The translations under genes were made by a program, and so were the position numbers. A DNA stretch of 64,000 nt. Origin: a virus. The notes below the pieces were generated by a model. It saw only the letters and a list, made by a program, of their open reading frames with translations, was not told where the DNA came from and did no database searches. The DNA lies in the IMG/VR virus record IMGVR_UViG_3300044618_001634, positions 1 to 64,000 of that record; one strand, written 5' to 3'. Below are positions 40,666 to 50,019 of the stretch, one piece after another. The first letter of the stretch is position 1. The number at the start of each line of letters is the position of its first letter.

Positions 40666-41808
40666 TTACCACGCCTTCAGGATGATTAGATTGTCGTTGC
40701 CGCGGCCGTTAAATTTAACTTCGGTAGCTTTGATTGCTTCAAATTCTTTACGAGCCACTGGTTTACTGCCCATTACTAGTTTAATCTGTTCAGCTGGTTT
40801 ACGCAGAGTCTTTTGTACCGTTGTTTGAGCATCAAAGCCCACAATAGCACTGCCCTTTACAGTAAAGGTACCAATGTGACTATCTGCTACAACATGAATA
40901 AGTTTACGTTTGGCTGTATCGTACAGCCAAGCTTCACTGGCATTGACTAGTTTTGTAACTGGCTCTGATTTGAGCTTGAACTCATCAAACTCTTTTAAGA
41001 ACTTAAATTTGCGAGTTAATTTTTCTGGACTCACAGCTTTCTTGGCACGTGGTTTGCGTTCTACCTTCTTTAGTTGAACATAACTGTTGCAATCATTGAT
41101 CACTGTTTCGCAAAACTTAACACACTGTTTAAGTTGATTCTTGGAGAGGTGGCTATAACCTTCGACTAGGTCGGCATCGGTACCATCTAGTACTTCGTTG
41201 AATTCTGCGAGGCGAGATTCCCAAACCTTAGACACTGTGCCAACCATGTTGGGACTAATATTCATGCCACGCATCAAGGCAATGGGTTTAAAGTCTGCTG
41301 ACATCTTAGCGCCTGCTACAACAAAATCATCAAACATGCCTTCAAGCTCACCGCAACATTCGCTTACTTTTTCACGCAGGTGATCTTGAATGGTAAGTTT
41401 TGCCACAGCAGTATCCGCATCGACTTCAGACTGAGCTCGTTTAATTTCTTGTTTGACTTTGAGCATGGACGAAATTTGATCGTCAATGATGCTTTGCTCG
41501 TGTTCGTTTAAAACTAAACCAAGCAAGGTCATTCGACACACCCAGGCAGGAGTCAATCGAATTTGACTGTCCGGTATTCCACGCATGGTCTTGGCATCAA
41601 CTTTACGGCTGTTGTGCTCTAAATAATGGCACAACATTTCTTTGGCGTCTTTTTTACCGTAGTGATAGTTATACCACTGAAAAGCATTTGCCAAGGATGA
41701 TATACGATTTTCCTCGGTGGGCTGGAATTTCCACTCTGGTTCAAACCCCACATACTTGGTTTCAGCACCCTTGGGGTTTAGTCGTTTGATTTCGTTTGAT
41801 TTTGCCAT
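40666..41808 (-). CDS. Hypothetical 380-residue early protein
   Basis: The N terminus (KSNEIKRLNPKGAETKYVGF) is followed by a helical region (NAFQWYNYHYGKKDAKEMLC), a long coiled segment (LKVKQEIKRAQSEVDADTAV) and a basic linker (KKVERKPRAKKAVSPEK), then a beta-rich end. Related proteins occur in aquatic T4-like phages without a known role. The basic linker could bind nucleic acid. A sigma70-type promoter sits directly before the ATG, so it is an early gene with a leaderless mRNA. Confidence 0.65.
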   Translation of the reverse strand: MAKSNEIKRLNPKGAETKYVGFEPEWKFQPTEENRISSLANAFQWYNYHYGKKDAKEMLCHYLEHNSRKVDAKTMRGIPDSQIRLTPAWVCRMTLLGLVLNEHEQSIIDDQISSMLKVKQEIKRAQSEVDADTAVAKLTIQDHLREKVSECCGELEGMFDDFVVAGAKMSADFKPIALMRGMNISPNMVGTVSKVWESRLAEFNEVLDGTDADLVEGYSHLSKNQLKQCVKFCETVINDCNSYVQLKKVERKPRAKKAVSPEKLTRKFKFLKEFDEFKLKSEPVTKLVNASEAWLYDTAKRKLIHVVADSHIGTFTVKGSAIVGFDAQTTVQKTLRKPAEQIKLVMGSKPVARKEFEAIKATEVKFNGRGNDNLIILKAW

Positions 41809-41815
41809 AGTCTTT

Positions 41816-41843
41816 ATTGTATATTAAATTTTTGTAAAGTCAA
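41816..41843 (-). promoter_or_regulatory. Sigma70-type promoter (leaderless type)
   Basis: TTGACT (41838-41843), 16-nt spacer, TACAAT (41816-41821); ATG at 41808 is 7 nt beyond the -10. Confidence 0.65.
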
Positions 41844-42091
41844 CCTAGTAAATTAGCAAAGGTAATATGCTGTTCTAAATTAGTCAGCAAATCCTCAATT
41901 TGTTTAACCAGTTCTCGATATCTAGATGTTTCTTTTTTGTTTCGACGACATTCTACGCTTTCCATGTCAGCAGCTACAAAGACTGTATCAACTGCCTTGA
42001 CCATTTTAAGCAGATCCCTGCGAGCCACCTTGTTTTTAACAGCGGCTATTGCTTTTTCTGCTCGATCAAGTCGTTGAAATAATTCGTCCAT
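41840..42091 (-). CDS. Small helical early protein, 83 residues
   Basis: The product is nearly all helix (MDELFQRLDRAEKAIAAVKN, LVKQIEDLLTNLEQHITFAN) with balanced charge, likely a coiled-coil dimer. Nothing identifies a family. A consensus promoter (TTGACC-17-TATAAT) is positioned so that transcription begins at the ATG. Its stop overlaps the promoter of the next gene. Confidence 0.65.
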   Translation of the reverse strand: MDELFQRLDRAEKAIAAVKNKVARRDLLKMVKAVDTVFVAADMESVECRRNKKETSRYRELVKQIEDLLTNLEQHITFANLLG

Positions 42092-42097
42092 TTTGTA

Positions 42098-42126
42098 ATT
42101 ATACTAGCTTTTGATTTCTAGGTCAA
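42098..42126 (-). promoter_or_regulatory. Consensus sigma70-type promoter (leaderless type)
   Basis: TTGACC (42121-42126), 17-nt spacer, TATAAT (42098-42103) on the minus strand; ATG at 42091 only 6 nt beyond. Confidence 0.85.
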
Positions 42127-42133
42127 TCTAACC

Positions 42134-42141
42134 GCTAAATA
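42134..42141 (+). promoter_or_regulatory. Late promoter GCTAAATA for the neck operon (leaderless type)
   Basis: Ends 7 nt before the ATG at 42149 with no Shine-Dalgarno site. It diverges from the early promoter at 42098-42126. Confidence 0.68.
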
Positions 42142-42148
42142 CTAGACT

Positions 42149-43489
42149 ATGCCACGCTTGAGTCTATATCGTCCAAATCGCACCAATGATTATCAATTCC
42201 TTGACCGCACAATACGTGAAATGTACACAGTCGGCGGATTGGATATCTATGTTCACAAATATCTAGGACCCAAAACAGGTGATCCGGGTGACGCCGACGC
42301 TACTATTCCAGTACGTGAAACACAAAGTCCGCTGTTTATTGAGGACTTGCTGTTATTGGAAAATAGAGATCGTGCCTACGATCCTGACATTTTTATCATG
42401 CGCGGTGTGTATCGTGTGCAAGACATTGATTTTGATTTGACACAATTTGGTTTGTTTTTAAACAACGATACCTTGTTTATTACATTCCACTACAACGACA
42501 TGATTGACACCTTTGGCCGTAAGCTAATGTCGGGCGATGTAATTGAAGTTCCAAATCTCAAAGATTATAACCCTCTGAATGCTGCTATTCCGTTGCCATT
42601 ACCAAAATATTATGTAATACAAGATGCGGCATTTGCCAGCGAAGGTTTTAGTCAAACTTGGTTGCCACACTTATGGCGAGTCAAGGCCACACCATTGGTC
42701 AATGCACAAGAATATCAAGACATAATGAATCAACCATTTGTTACAAATAACATTTGGGATCCAGGTAATTTTTATCCAAGCGGTGATGTAGTTAATCAAG
42801 GTGATCAATACTATCGTGCCAATGGTAATGTGCCCGCGGGTACTCCTATTGACGCTGTTAACCCCAGCACCGGTCAACCATACTGGACACCGATTGCAAA
42901 TCCTAACACGTTGGGTGACAGTGCCAGTACTCGTAACAAAGATCTAGCACTGAATGATGCTATTTTAACTCAAGCCGAAATTGAAGTTCCACTCAGTGGC
43001 TACGATATTACTAAGTTTTATATTTTACCAACATCACCAAACGGTCAGCCGGCAGGATCTGGACTAACTACCGACCAAACTATACCCACAGGTGACGGTA
43101 CACAAGGTGGCGATGGTACTAACCCAACTGGGCTTGGATATACCTTGGGTTATCTAAGCAATAGTGTGGATCCAGAAACAGGATATTTAATTCCACCAAA
43201 TGGCTTGCCAGTAACGCCGGGTGTGAGTTTTCCTCCAAATGCTGCAACAGGCGATTATGCGTTGCGTTTAGATTATTTCCCAAATAGATTATTTAGATAC
43301 GACGGACGTAGATGGGTCAAGATCGAAGATGCAGTCAGAACTGGACTTGACTTTGAGGCGGATGCAAAAACACTCCGTGCTGGATTTGTTAACAACACCG
43401 ACACAGTACAAACTACAGATCGTGGTGCTATACCAAGTCGCCAAAGTCTCAGTGAAATCCTTAAGCCTAGAGCCGACAACGGAGGTTAA
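42149..43489 (+). CDS. gp14: Neck protein (gp14-like)
   Basis: 446 residues. The N-terminal domain includes RTIREMYTVGGLDIYVHKYL, IFIMRGVYRVQDIDFDL, RKLMSGDVIEVPNLKDYNP and YYVIQDAAFASEGFSQTWLP. This gives the same order as T4 gp14, where an adjacent gp15 follows (GDxI-x-P segment, then a Y/W-x-V strand). An Asn/Pro/Thr-rich insert (about 210-380) has no T4 equivalent. Direct coupling to a clear gp15 gene supports the call. Confidence 0.65.
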   Translation: MPRLSLYRPNRTNDYQFLDRTIREMYTVGGLDIYVHKYLGPKTGDPGDADATIPVRETQSPLFIEDLLLLENRDRAYDPDIFIMRGVYRVQDIDFDLTQFGLFLNNDTLFITFHYNDMIDTFGRKLMSGDVIEVPNLKDYNPLNAAIPLPLPKYYVIQDAAFASEGFSQTWLPHLWRVKATPLVNAQEYQDIMNQPFVTNNIWDPGNFYPSGDVVNQGDQYYRANGNVPAGTPIDAVNPSTGQPYWTPIANPNTLGDSASTRNKDLALNDAILTQAEIEVPLSGYDITKFYILPTSPNGQPAGSGLTTDQTIPTGDGTQGGDGTNPTGLGYTLGYLSNSVDPETGYLIPPNGLPVTPGVSFPPNAATGDYALRLDYFPNRLFRYDGRRWVKIEDAVRTGLDFEADAKTLRAGFVNNTDTVQTTDRGAIPSRQSLSEILKPRADNGG

Positions 43490-43491
43490 CC

Positions 43492-44892
43492 ATGCCAGCA
43501 TTGACACCATTATTTTTCTATGACGAACAAATACGTAGATTTCTTTTACAATTTGCTAGAATTTTTAGCAACTTTCAAGTTGAGTACGGCCGCAATGAAG
43601 AAGGCACTGATCATACTTTAGTTAGAGTTCCTGTGCGGTATGGCGATGCTACCCGGCAAGCTCAAGTTATTCTTCAAGAAAACTCAGCATCAGGCATGCC
43701 TGCTACGCCATTGATGACATTTTATATTACTGGACTTGATTATGATCGTCCTAGAATACAAGAACCATATTTTGTAAGCAAGACTGCTGTGCGTCAACGC
43801 ACTTATGACGAAGCCACAAACAGTTATGAAACAACGCAAGGCAACGCATTTACCATTGAGCGGTTGATGCCTGTGCCATACAAACTAACATTAAAGTTAG
43901 ATATCTGGACTAGCAACACCAATCAAAAAATGCAAATTTTAGAACAAATGCTGGTGTTGTTTAATCCATCATTGGAAATACAAAGCACTGACAACTATAT
44001 TGATTGGACTAGTTTAACTGTGTGTGAATTAGAAAGTGTTCAGTGGAGCTCAAGAACTATTCCGCAAGGAACAGAAAATCCAATTGACATTGCTACACTA
44101 ACATTTAATTTACCAATTTGGATTTCAAGCCCGGCCAAAGTTAAAAAACTTGGTGTGGTTGAAAGAATTATTGCACAAATTTTTGATGCACAAGGTGACG
44201 CTGCAAATGCTGTCGTTGACAATGACTTGTTGTTAGGAACTCGTCAAGTTATTACACCATACAGTTATCAGGTATTGTTGATTGATAATAAACTTCAAGC
44301 CTTGCGTGAGCCGCAAGTCATAAATGAATCTAACAGCAGTTTGGAGCCGCCTGCCAGTCCGCAAAGCAATGTATTGTGGCATGCAGTTGTAGGAGTATAT
44401 GGTGTGTTACGTCCAGGTATCAGTTATGTTAGCCTGGAAATGGACGACGGCAACGAAGTTGTTGCATATATTTCTTACGACCCATCAGATGATCGATTCC
44501 TGTTGCTAGATTTTGATTTGGATACTATTCCTCAAAATACCTTAGGTCCAATCAATGCAGTTATTAACCCGTTGGCTAGTGGCCCAGATCATGGGTTGCC
44601 AGTAGCTGCCATTGGGCAAAGATATTTACTAACTGAGGACACCGGCAGTGATAGCGGCTACGCAGAGGCATGGACTGGAATCACCGGCATACCGTTGGTA
44701 GCAAAAACCAATGACATTATTGAATACAATGGTGCACGTTGGCAAGTTGCGTTTGATCATACCAGCAGTCCTAACAATTTCCAATATGTTACAAATTTAA
44801 CCACAGAATTACAGTACCAATGGACTGGTGCAGAGTGGGTCAAGAGTTATCAAGGACTATATCCGGGGGGTCGATGGAGAATCACTCTGTAA
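43492..44892 (+). CDS. gp15: Tail completion/sheath stabiliser (gp15-like)
   Basis: 466 residues. FFYDEQIRRFLLQFARIFSN, VRVPVRYGDATRQAQVI, TFYITGLDYDRPRIQEPYFV, MPVPYKLTLKLDIWTSNTNQ and IDWTSLTVCELESVQWSSR match T4 gp15 in order and in character. gp15 caps the tail and docks it to the neck. The family is about 270 residues; the final 180 residues are an added beta-rich domain with repeated WTG/W-Q motifs. Two bases separate it from gp14. Confidence 0.85.
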   Translation: MPALTPLFFYDEQIRRFLLQFARIFSNFQVEYGRNEEGTDHTLVRVPVRYGDATRQAQVILQENSASGMPATPLMTFYITGLDYDRPRIQEPYFVSKTAVRQRTYDEATNSYETTQGNAFTIERLMPVPYKLTLKLDIWTSNTNQKMQILEQMLVLFNPSLEIQSTDNYIDWTSLTVCELESVQWSSRTIPQGTENPIDIATLTFNLPIWISSPAKVKKLGVVERIIAQIFDAQGDAANAVVDNDLLLGTRQVITPYSYQVLLIDNKLQALREPQVINESNSSLEPPASPQSNVLWHAVVGVYGVLRPGISYVSLEMDDGNEVVAYISYDPSDDRFLLLDFDLDTIPQNTLGPINAVINPLASGPDHGLPVAAIGQRYLLTEDTGSDSGYAEAWTGITGIPLVAKTNDIIEYNGARWQVAFDHTSSPNNFQYVTNLTTELQYQWTGAEWVKSYQGLYPGGRWRITL

Positions 44893-45302
44893 ACGCCATT
44901 GGGGTTTGGTTCTATGCCATGGACACTCAACGGTATCTTTACCTACTGAGAGATGATCCAAAGCACCCAGAGACTTGGGGGTTGCCTGGCGGCAAAATTG
45001 AACCAGGCGAAACCATGTTACAAGCCATGCAACGCGAGTGCGAAGAAGAATTAGGATTCATGCCTGATTATATCAAACTTGCGCCATTGGAAAAGTTTAC
45101 TAGCCCCGACGGTGTGTTTTCATATCATACATTTTTTTGTAGTGTGGCCTCTGAGTTTCATCCACAGTTAAACGACGAGCATGTTGGATGGGCATGGTTA
45201 AACAGTGGCCGCTGGCCTAAGCCTATGCATCCAGGACTTTGGTCTACTGTTAACTTTGATGCTGTGCGAAATAAAATTCGTAGTATCGAATCTACTCTGT
45301 AA
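44874..45302 (+). CDS. Nudix hydrolase
   Basis: 142 residues from ATG at 44874, overlapping the gp15 end by 19 bases. The Nudix box G-x5-E-x7-R-E-x2-E-E-x-G lies at 39-62 (GLPGGKIEPGE then RECEEELGF). It would hydrolyse a nucleoside diphosphate linked to another group, such as a nucleotide sugar, damaged dNTP or RNA cap. Its 3' end overlaps the convergent methyltransferase by 11 bases. Confidence 0.85.
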   Translation: MENHSVNAIGVWFYAMDTQRYLYLLRDDPKHPETWGLPGGKIEPGETMLQAMQRECEEELGFMPDYIKLAPLEKFTSPDGVFSYHTFFCSVASEFHPQLNDEHVGWAWLNSGRWPKPMHPGLWSTVNFDAVRNKIRSIESTL

Positions 45303-45888
45303 TTTCCAACACCGTGTCTGTGTTGCTACTAACAACACGATAGCCAATACTGGTAAATTTTGCTTTAACAAGTTTGACAAGATGTGCTGGATTCAATTCG
45401 TTGCTTTCAAATAAAACACGACGTGGCTTTTTGTGTGCAGGTTGCGTAATCAAATATTCATAAAGATGTAACATAATTTCAGCGTCGCTGCCTTCAGTAT
45501 CAATTTTTAAATAATCTACTTCAGACACATCATACTGCTCAAATATTTCGCCAATAGGTATGCAAGGCACATGTTTTTTAACTACAAGATCAGTTACACC
45601 TAGTTTTCTATGTTGCAGGTGAAAATCACCTACACTGTTGCACCCACGCAACCAGTCTGGTAAATTGTGTTCAGCAATCACTGATTCTGGAACATAAAAT
45701 ACCTGTAGCATTTCTTTTTGATTGTTTCGAGACACTGCACAATTTATTTTTTTAACACCGGGACGATCGGGCAAGCAATCCAAGTAATGCTTTATGGCTT
45801 CAATGCTGAGACCTGTTGTGGTGTCTGTGGCTGTTTCAATCAATGTATCAAAATTACTTGTACCTATTTCTATAAAATCATATTTCAT
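45292..45888 (-). CDS. FkbM-like methyltransferase (third copy type)
   Basis: 198 residues. The opening DFIEIGTSNFDTLI is the SAM motif I, and VDYLKIDTEGSDAEIM is the FkbM signature K-I-D-T-E-G. It is closer to standard FkbM enzymes than the pair at 6865/8944. It overlaps the glycosyltransferase upstream by ATGA, so it probably methylates that product. Confidence 0.8.
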   Translation of the reverse strand: MKYDFIEIGTSNFDTLIETATDTTTGLSIEAIKHYLDCLPDRPGVKKINCAVSRNNQKEMLQVFYVPESVIAEHNLPDWLRGCNSVGDFHLQHRKLGVTDLVVKKHVPCIPIGEIFEQYDVSEVDYLKIDTEGSDAEIMLHLYEYLITQPAHKKPRRVLFESNELNPAHLVKLVKAKFTSIGYRVVSSNTDTVLEITE

Positions 45889-46757
45889 TGCATTAACCTT
45901 GCCCAGCTATCAATAACTTCACTCCAGTCATATTGACGAGCATGCTGTTGTGTACTTAAACACTTGGCTCGATAAGCATCTGGATTATCTCTATAAAATT
46001 CTAACAGTGCAGTAGTTTCTTCTACGTATTCGTGTTCGTCAATGGGAACTGTGTGTCCACTGTTGCCACTCTTAGACAACCATAAACCAACTGGTGTACT
46101 GATCACAAGTTTGCCTGCAGCACTGGCTTCTAGTGCTGGCAATCCAGCACCTTCTTCTGTGCTAGATACTAACAAAGCATCTACTGTTTGATAATACCCA
46201 GCCATGGTCACATAGCTGTTGTGATAACTTTGAGCAAGTTTAAATTCTAAGCCGGCATTCTTGGCCGCTTGTTCTGCTAGCCAATAGCGTTTGATATCTT
46301 TGTGTACGTTGTTGATTGCTCCAGCAAATCCAACTGTAAGTAATTTTTCATTGGGTTTGTTGTAAAATGTGTCGTAGTTGATGGCTACCGGAGTAACTAA
46401 TGGTACCCGAGCTATTCCTGCCAGTTTACTTTCGCCCATTAGCCATTCGCTTACTACGCTATATTTGTGTAGACGATTTACTATGTCTGGATCATACTGT
46501 GTTAAATGATTCAAGTCCCACTTGGCATGCACAGTGGCAATGCACTTTTCAGGTGGAACACCGTAGTTTTTAATTAGGAGGTTGACGCCATACGGTGTAC
46601 TATGGAAATAATCAATATTATCAGACAACTCTGCTATTTCTTGTTGTGTGTAACTCTTTTCCCAGTTTAGTACTGTGGCATTGACTCCGCGATCGAATAG
46701 ATACTTGGTTAATTCATAATGTATTGCACCAAACGCCCACTCAGGCTCGGTGTACAT
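45885..46757 (-). CDS. Glycosyltransferase family 4-like (GT-B)
   Basis: 290 residues. The C-terminal domain has VGFAGAINNVHKDIKRYWLA (donor-domain start), VDALLVSSTEEGAGLPALEA (E-x7-E motif), and ASAAGKLVISTPVGL. The N-terminal acceptor domain is short. It sits between a second GT4-like gene and the methyltransferase in one minus-strand operon. The sugar is unknown. Confidence 0.8.
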   Translation of the reverse strand: MYTEPEWAFGAIHYELTKYLFDRGVNATVLNWEKSYTQQEIAELSDNIDYFHSTPYGVNLLIKNYGVPPEKCIATVHAKWDLNHLTQYDPDIVNRLHKYSVVSEWLMGESKLAGIARVPLVTPVAINYDTFYNKPNEKLLTVGFAGAINNVHKDIKRYWLAEQAAKNAGLEFKLAQSYHNSYVTMAGYYQTVDALLVSSTEEGAGLPALEASAAGKLVISTPVGLWLSKSGNSGHTVPIDEHEYVEETTALLEFYRDNPDAYRAKCLSTQQHARQYDWSEVIDSWARLMQ

Positions 46758-46759
46758 CG

Positions 46760-47947
46760 CTATTCTTTTTTTTTTAAATTTATAGTTGGTGCTATTGGTG
46801 TTGTAATAGCAGTTGGAGGAATAGATGCCTTGGCTGGAATAGTTCTACGCAACCAATCTAACTGTGTGCGGTCTGGATGTTCTTGATACCAGCCCTTGCC
46901 AGCGTACACATCTAGTACGCCTTGGAAGTATTCTTCGTACATAGGTGCCACACGGGCTAGGCTAAAGTTTTCTGCAAACTGACGACAGTCCTTGGGATCT
47001 ATGTTGCCAATGTTTCTTGCTGCCCACTCAAACTGTTCAAATGTTCGACAACGATAACCAGTTACACCGTGAATGTTGTTTTCTGCAAAGCTACCCCAGT
47101 CTGTGGTAATGGTTGGTGTGCCTGAGAATAGCAATTCAATCTGTACACCACCAAACGGTTCTACATACTGACTGGCTACAAATGCTGCTTTGGCATTGCT
47201 CATCAGTTGCTTGCGTTTTTCAACGTCAGCATATCCAACAAATTCTACATGTGGAGGAAATGTTCTGTTTTCTGGATTTTGTCCAGCAATGACTAACTTG
47301 GCTCCAATTTTTTCTGTTACTTGAATAGCAATGTCAATACCCTTGCCAGAGTACACACGTCCCAGGAACAAGAAATAATCTTGTTTCTGTTCTTTGAATT
47401 CAAAATCATCAGGATCAAAATAATTAGGTATTACTGCATCGTACCAATCTTGTTTGCAAGTGCCCACTGCCTCAAGACCGCAGTAAGCGTGATAAATTGC
47501 ATAACTTTCAAAAATCTTCCAACGTGCCCAATGGCCACCAGCATATCCAATACCGGGCTCAACTGTGATTAAATCTGGGTGTGCGTCGCAAACTGGTCTT
47601 GTGCCTGCTCCCCAAAACGGAAGAATAAAATCATTTTTTTGTTTGCGTTTACCGACTTCTCTGATAGCATTAGTAAAAAATGTTTGGTATGCATGGTCAT
47701 TCATGTCATACTTAAAAAAGTTTTTGCGCCAATCGTAGCCACCATAAGCAATTTCAAAATCTTTGTTGGTTAACACTGTAACATGCTCGGTACAAGGAAG
47801 ATCAGAATCTTCGTGACCGTAATGGATAACTTTGTGACCGCGCTCGGTCATCATTTTACCAAATTTAAAAACTTTTTGGGTATATGCACAAGCATTAAAT
47901 TCTTTGCTTGTTACAGTGTGTGGCAGTCCTAGAATATGAAATCGCAT
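46760..47947 (-). CDS. Glycosyltransferase family 4-like (GT-B), 395 residues
   Basis: MRFHILGLPHTVTSKEFNAC begins a typical GT4 N-terminal domain. The donor domain starts at YFLFLGRVYSGKGIDIAIQV and has KLVIAGQNPE and VEPFGGVQIELLFSGTPTIT, the E-x7-E region. The C-terminal tail (about 30 residues, Ile/Pro/Thr-rich ending KKKE) is an extension that could tether it. Similar proteins are frequent in cyanophages. Confidence 0.82.
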   Translation of the reverse strand: MRFHILGLPHTVTSKEFNACAYTQKVFKFGKMMTERGHKVIHYGHEDSDLPCTEHVTVLTNKDFEIAYGGYDWRKNFFKYDMNDHAYQTFFTNAIREVGKRKQKNDFILPFWGAGTRPVCDAHPDLITVEPGIGYAGGHWARWKIFESYAIYHAYCGLEAVGTCKQDWYDAVIPNYFDPDDFEFKEQKQDYFLFLGRVYSGKGIDIAIQVTEKIGAKLVIAGQNPENRTFPPHVEFVGYADVEKRKQLMSNAKAAFVASQYVEPFGGVQIELLFSGTPTITTDWGSFAENNIHGVTGYRCRTFEQFEWAARNIGNIDPKDCRQFAENFSLARVAPMYEEYFQGVLDVYAGKGWYQEHPDRTQLDWLRRTIPAKASIPPTAITTPIAPTINLKKKE

Positions 47948-47962
47948 ACACTTAATTATCTT

Positions 47963-47977
47963 GCCAACTAAGTTGGC
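47963..47977. other. Intergenic hairpin
   Basis: Perfect 6-bp stem GCCAAC / GTTGGC with a 3-nt loop between the collagen-like fibre gene and the GT4 gene. No proper U-tract on either strand, so probably a processing or stabilising element, not a terminator. Confidence 0.4.
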
Positions 47978-47983
47978 TAAAAA

Positions 47984-49684
47984 TTATGTACGTCCTACTG
48001 CAATCTCAATAGTGCCAATTTCATCAGAATCGTAATCTTGTAAGGCCTTGCCTAAAATACAAGCTGGGCGATATTGACCCATGTCTAATACCTTAGCAAC
48101 ACCGGGGTATTCGCTGGCAACCAAACAATCACCTTTGGTAATTTTTCCTACTACGTGACAAGGTACTCGCCCAGTTAACGCTACAGTAACTACGTACTCA
48201 CCTTCTAAGCCAAAATTCATTTGATATGCTGGATTAGTAGATACTACACCAGCTACCCGACTACTATGACTTTGAGTGGTTATTGTTACATCATGTGTGC
48301 CGCCAAATTCAATCACGGTTCCGGGGCTGTAAGTGTTGTCACTTAAATAGCACTCGGCCAAGTCAGCATATCTAGCTTGTGTGCTTGTTCCAGAAAATAT
48401 TGTAGTTGTTAATGTGTTTGTACTAGGATTATATGCAAGCCCAGGATTATCTAAATATGGAACTGCATTGACTCCTGCAGCAGAAACAAACACAGGGTAG
48501 TATGTGCTATTATCATCTGTATCTGTTGCGTTGATTGCTGTAGCTGGGCCACTTGCCCCAGTGAATCCAGTGGTTCCCTGGATACCTTGAATACCTGTGG
48601 CACCAATTGGTCCGGTAACGCCGGTAGCGCCTGCTCCGGTTGCTCCAGTTAGGCCAGTGGTTCCTTGTGGACCTGTGGCTCCACGCAGTCCAGTTGCTCC
48701 GCTGGCTCCAGTGGCTCCTGATCCGGTTGCTCCATCAAATCCAGTAGCTCCTTGAAAACCAGTGGCTCCTTGAACACCTGTTGCACCAGCACCAGTGGCT
48801 CCTTGAATTCCTTGAACACCAGTGGCGCCTGTGGCACCAATTGGTCCGGTACTACCGGTCAGTCCTATAGGACCGGTTGTTCCTTGTACGCCAGTTGCGC
48901 CAGTTGCTCCAGAGCCTGTTGCACCTTGGTCGCCTTGTGGTCCTATCTCGCCGGTGGCTCCTCTAAAACCAGTGGCACCACGTATGCCAGTTGCGCCCTG
49001 AAATCCGGTGGCGCCTTGTGGTCCTTGACTGCCAGTCGCTCCTGTGGCTCCAGATCCTGTGGCGCCTGTGAATCCTGTGGCTCCTTGTGGTCCTTGAATA
49101 CCAGTGGCACCTGTGGCACCAGCGCCGGTTGCGCCCTTTTGTCCGGTTGATCCTTGCAATCCACTTGCACCGGTTGAGCCCGTTTGTCCGGTTGCTCCTG
49201 TTGGGCCGGTGCTGCCGTTTACTCCAGTGGCTCCCTGTGGTCCTTGGATAACGCCGGCATCTACCCAAGTGGCTCCGTCATATACCCATAAGTGGCCGTC
49301 AGATTGATCAAGTACTCCGTCTCCAGCTACTGCACCTGGAAAATAATAATCAAGATATCCTTGCGGGTCATTGGGACCACCACCCGGATATGTTCCATTT
49401 ACGTCGGCTACACTACCTGTGATAACCACACTAGTGCCAGCGGGGCCAGTTGCTCCGTTTATACCAGCAGGGCCAGTTGCTCCGGTGTATCCTGTTGCAC
49501 CTGTGGTACCCACTACTGTTTGCCAATAACGTGTGCCATCAAGGTCACTAAATAAAACCTGTTGATTTTGTCCGGGTAATCCTAAATTGGGTTCTGCCTC
49601 ACCAGGTGGTAACCAATCGTACCTATCAACAGATACGTCTGATGGTGGTATTGTTTTGACTTTTCCTGATAGATTATATGGCAT
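47984..49684 (-). CDS. Collagen-like tail fibre protein
   Basis: 566 residues. Residues about 60-90 and 145-370 are Gly-x-Y triplets, mostly GATG, GPQ and GPI, that would form a trimeric collagen-type shaft. The C-terminal 190 residues ([53 protein letters not shown]) are a conserved tip domain in cyanophage fibres. It probably contacts the host surface. The short N-terminal domain ([20 protein letters not shown]) would attach to the particle. Confidence 0.85.
   Translation of the reverse strand: MPYNLSGKVKTIPPSDVSVDRYDWLPPGEAEPNLGLPGQNQQVLFSDLDGTRYWQTVVGTTGATGYTGATGPAGINGATGPAGTSVVITGSVADVNGTYPGGGPNDPQGYLDYYFPGAVAGDGVLDQSDGHLWVYDGATWVDAGVIQGPQGATGVNGSTGPTGATGQTGSTGASGLQGSTGQKGATGAGATGATGIQGPQGATGFTGATGSGATGATGSQGPQGATGFQGATGIRGATGFRGATGEIGPQGDQGATGSGATGATGVQGTTGPIGLTGSTGPIGATGATGVQGIQGATGAGATGVQGATGFQGATGFDGATGSGATGASGATGLRGATGPQGTTGLTGATGAGATGVTGPIGATGIQGIQGTTGFTGASGPATAINATDTDDNSTYYPVFVSAAGVNAVPYLDNPGLAYNPSTNTLTTTIFSGTSTQARYADLAECYLSDNTYSPGTVIEFGGTHDVTITTQSHSSRVAGVVSTNPAYQMNFGLEGEYVVTVALTGRVPCHVVGKITKGDCLVASEYPGVAKVLDMGQYRPACILGKALQDYDSDEIGTIEIAVGRT
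48544..49260. repeat. Collagen-type codon repeat tract
   Basis: Degenerate 9- and 18-nt repeats that encode Gly-Ala-Thr and Gly-Pro-Gln triplets. Similar tracts expand or contract easily, so strain variation in shaft length is expected. Confidence 0.75.
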
Positions 49685-49685
49685 A

Positions 49686-50018
49686 TTAGTTCTTAGATTC
49701 TAGAATACTTAATGTAATTTTTAACGCATTGTTTGTGCTGGCTACAACTGTAAGTCCGTACCCTGTTTCCAAAACTAATTTTCCAACCAATGCAGATGAC
49801 GCATCGTTTGGAGGTATTGCAAAATCTTTGATTAGTTCTGTTTCGGTGCTGTCTTCTGCCAACACACTCATTGTAGCTAGTACAGTTGAGCCAGTGACGT
49901 TGGTAAGTTGCGCACTAAGCACAATAGCACTGTAAAGAGCCGGTGCTGTGTAAATTTCTGATACGGTTGTGCCAATATCAAATGTAACTGTTTTAAATAT
50001 ATTAAGTCCAAATGCCAT
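49686..50018 (-). CDS. Small virion-associated protein
   Basis: 110 residues, uncharged and beta-rich ([32 protein letters not shown] at the end). Located between two fibre genes with 1-base gaps, so it is probably a fibre or collar component. No family recognised. Confidence 0.55.
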   Translation of the reverse strand: MAFGLNIFKTVTFDIGTTVSEIYTAPALYSAIVLSAQLTNVTGSTVLATMSVLAEDSTETELIKDFAIPPNDASSALVGKLVLETGYGLTVVASTNNALKITLSILESKN

Positions 50019-50019
50019 T

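Noticed and set aside
48752-49150. Plus-strand open frames opposite the collagen-like fibre
   Set aside because: They are produced by the repetitive Gly-x-Y codons on the other strand, give Ser/Cys/Thr-rich nonsense and have no promoter or ribosome site.
48544-49260. Possible CRISPR array in the repeat tract
   Set aside because: Repeat units are 9 or 18 nt and in frame with Gly-x-Y coding; there are no unique spacers.
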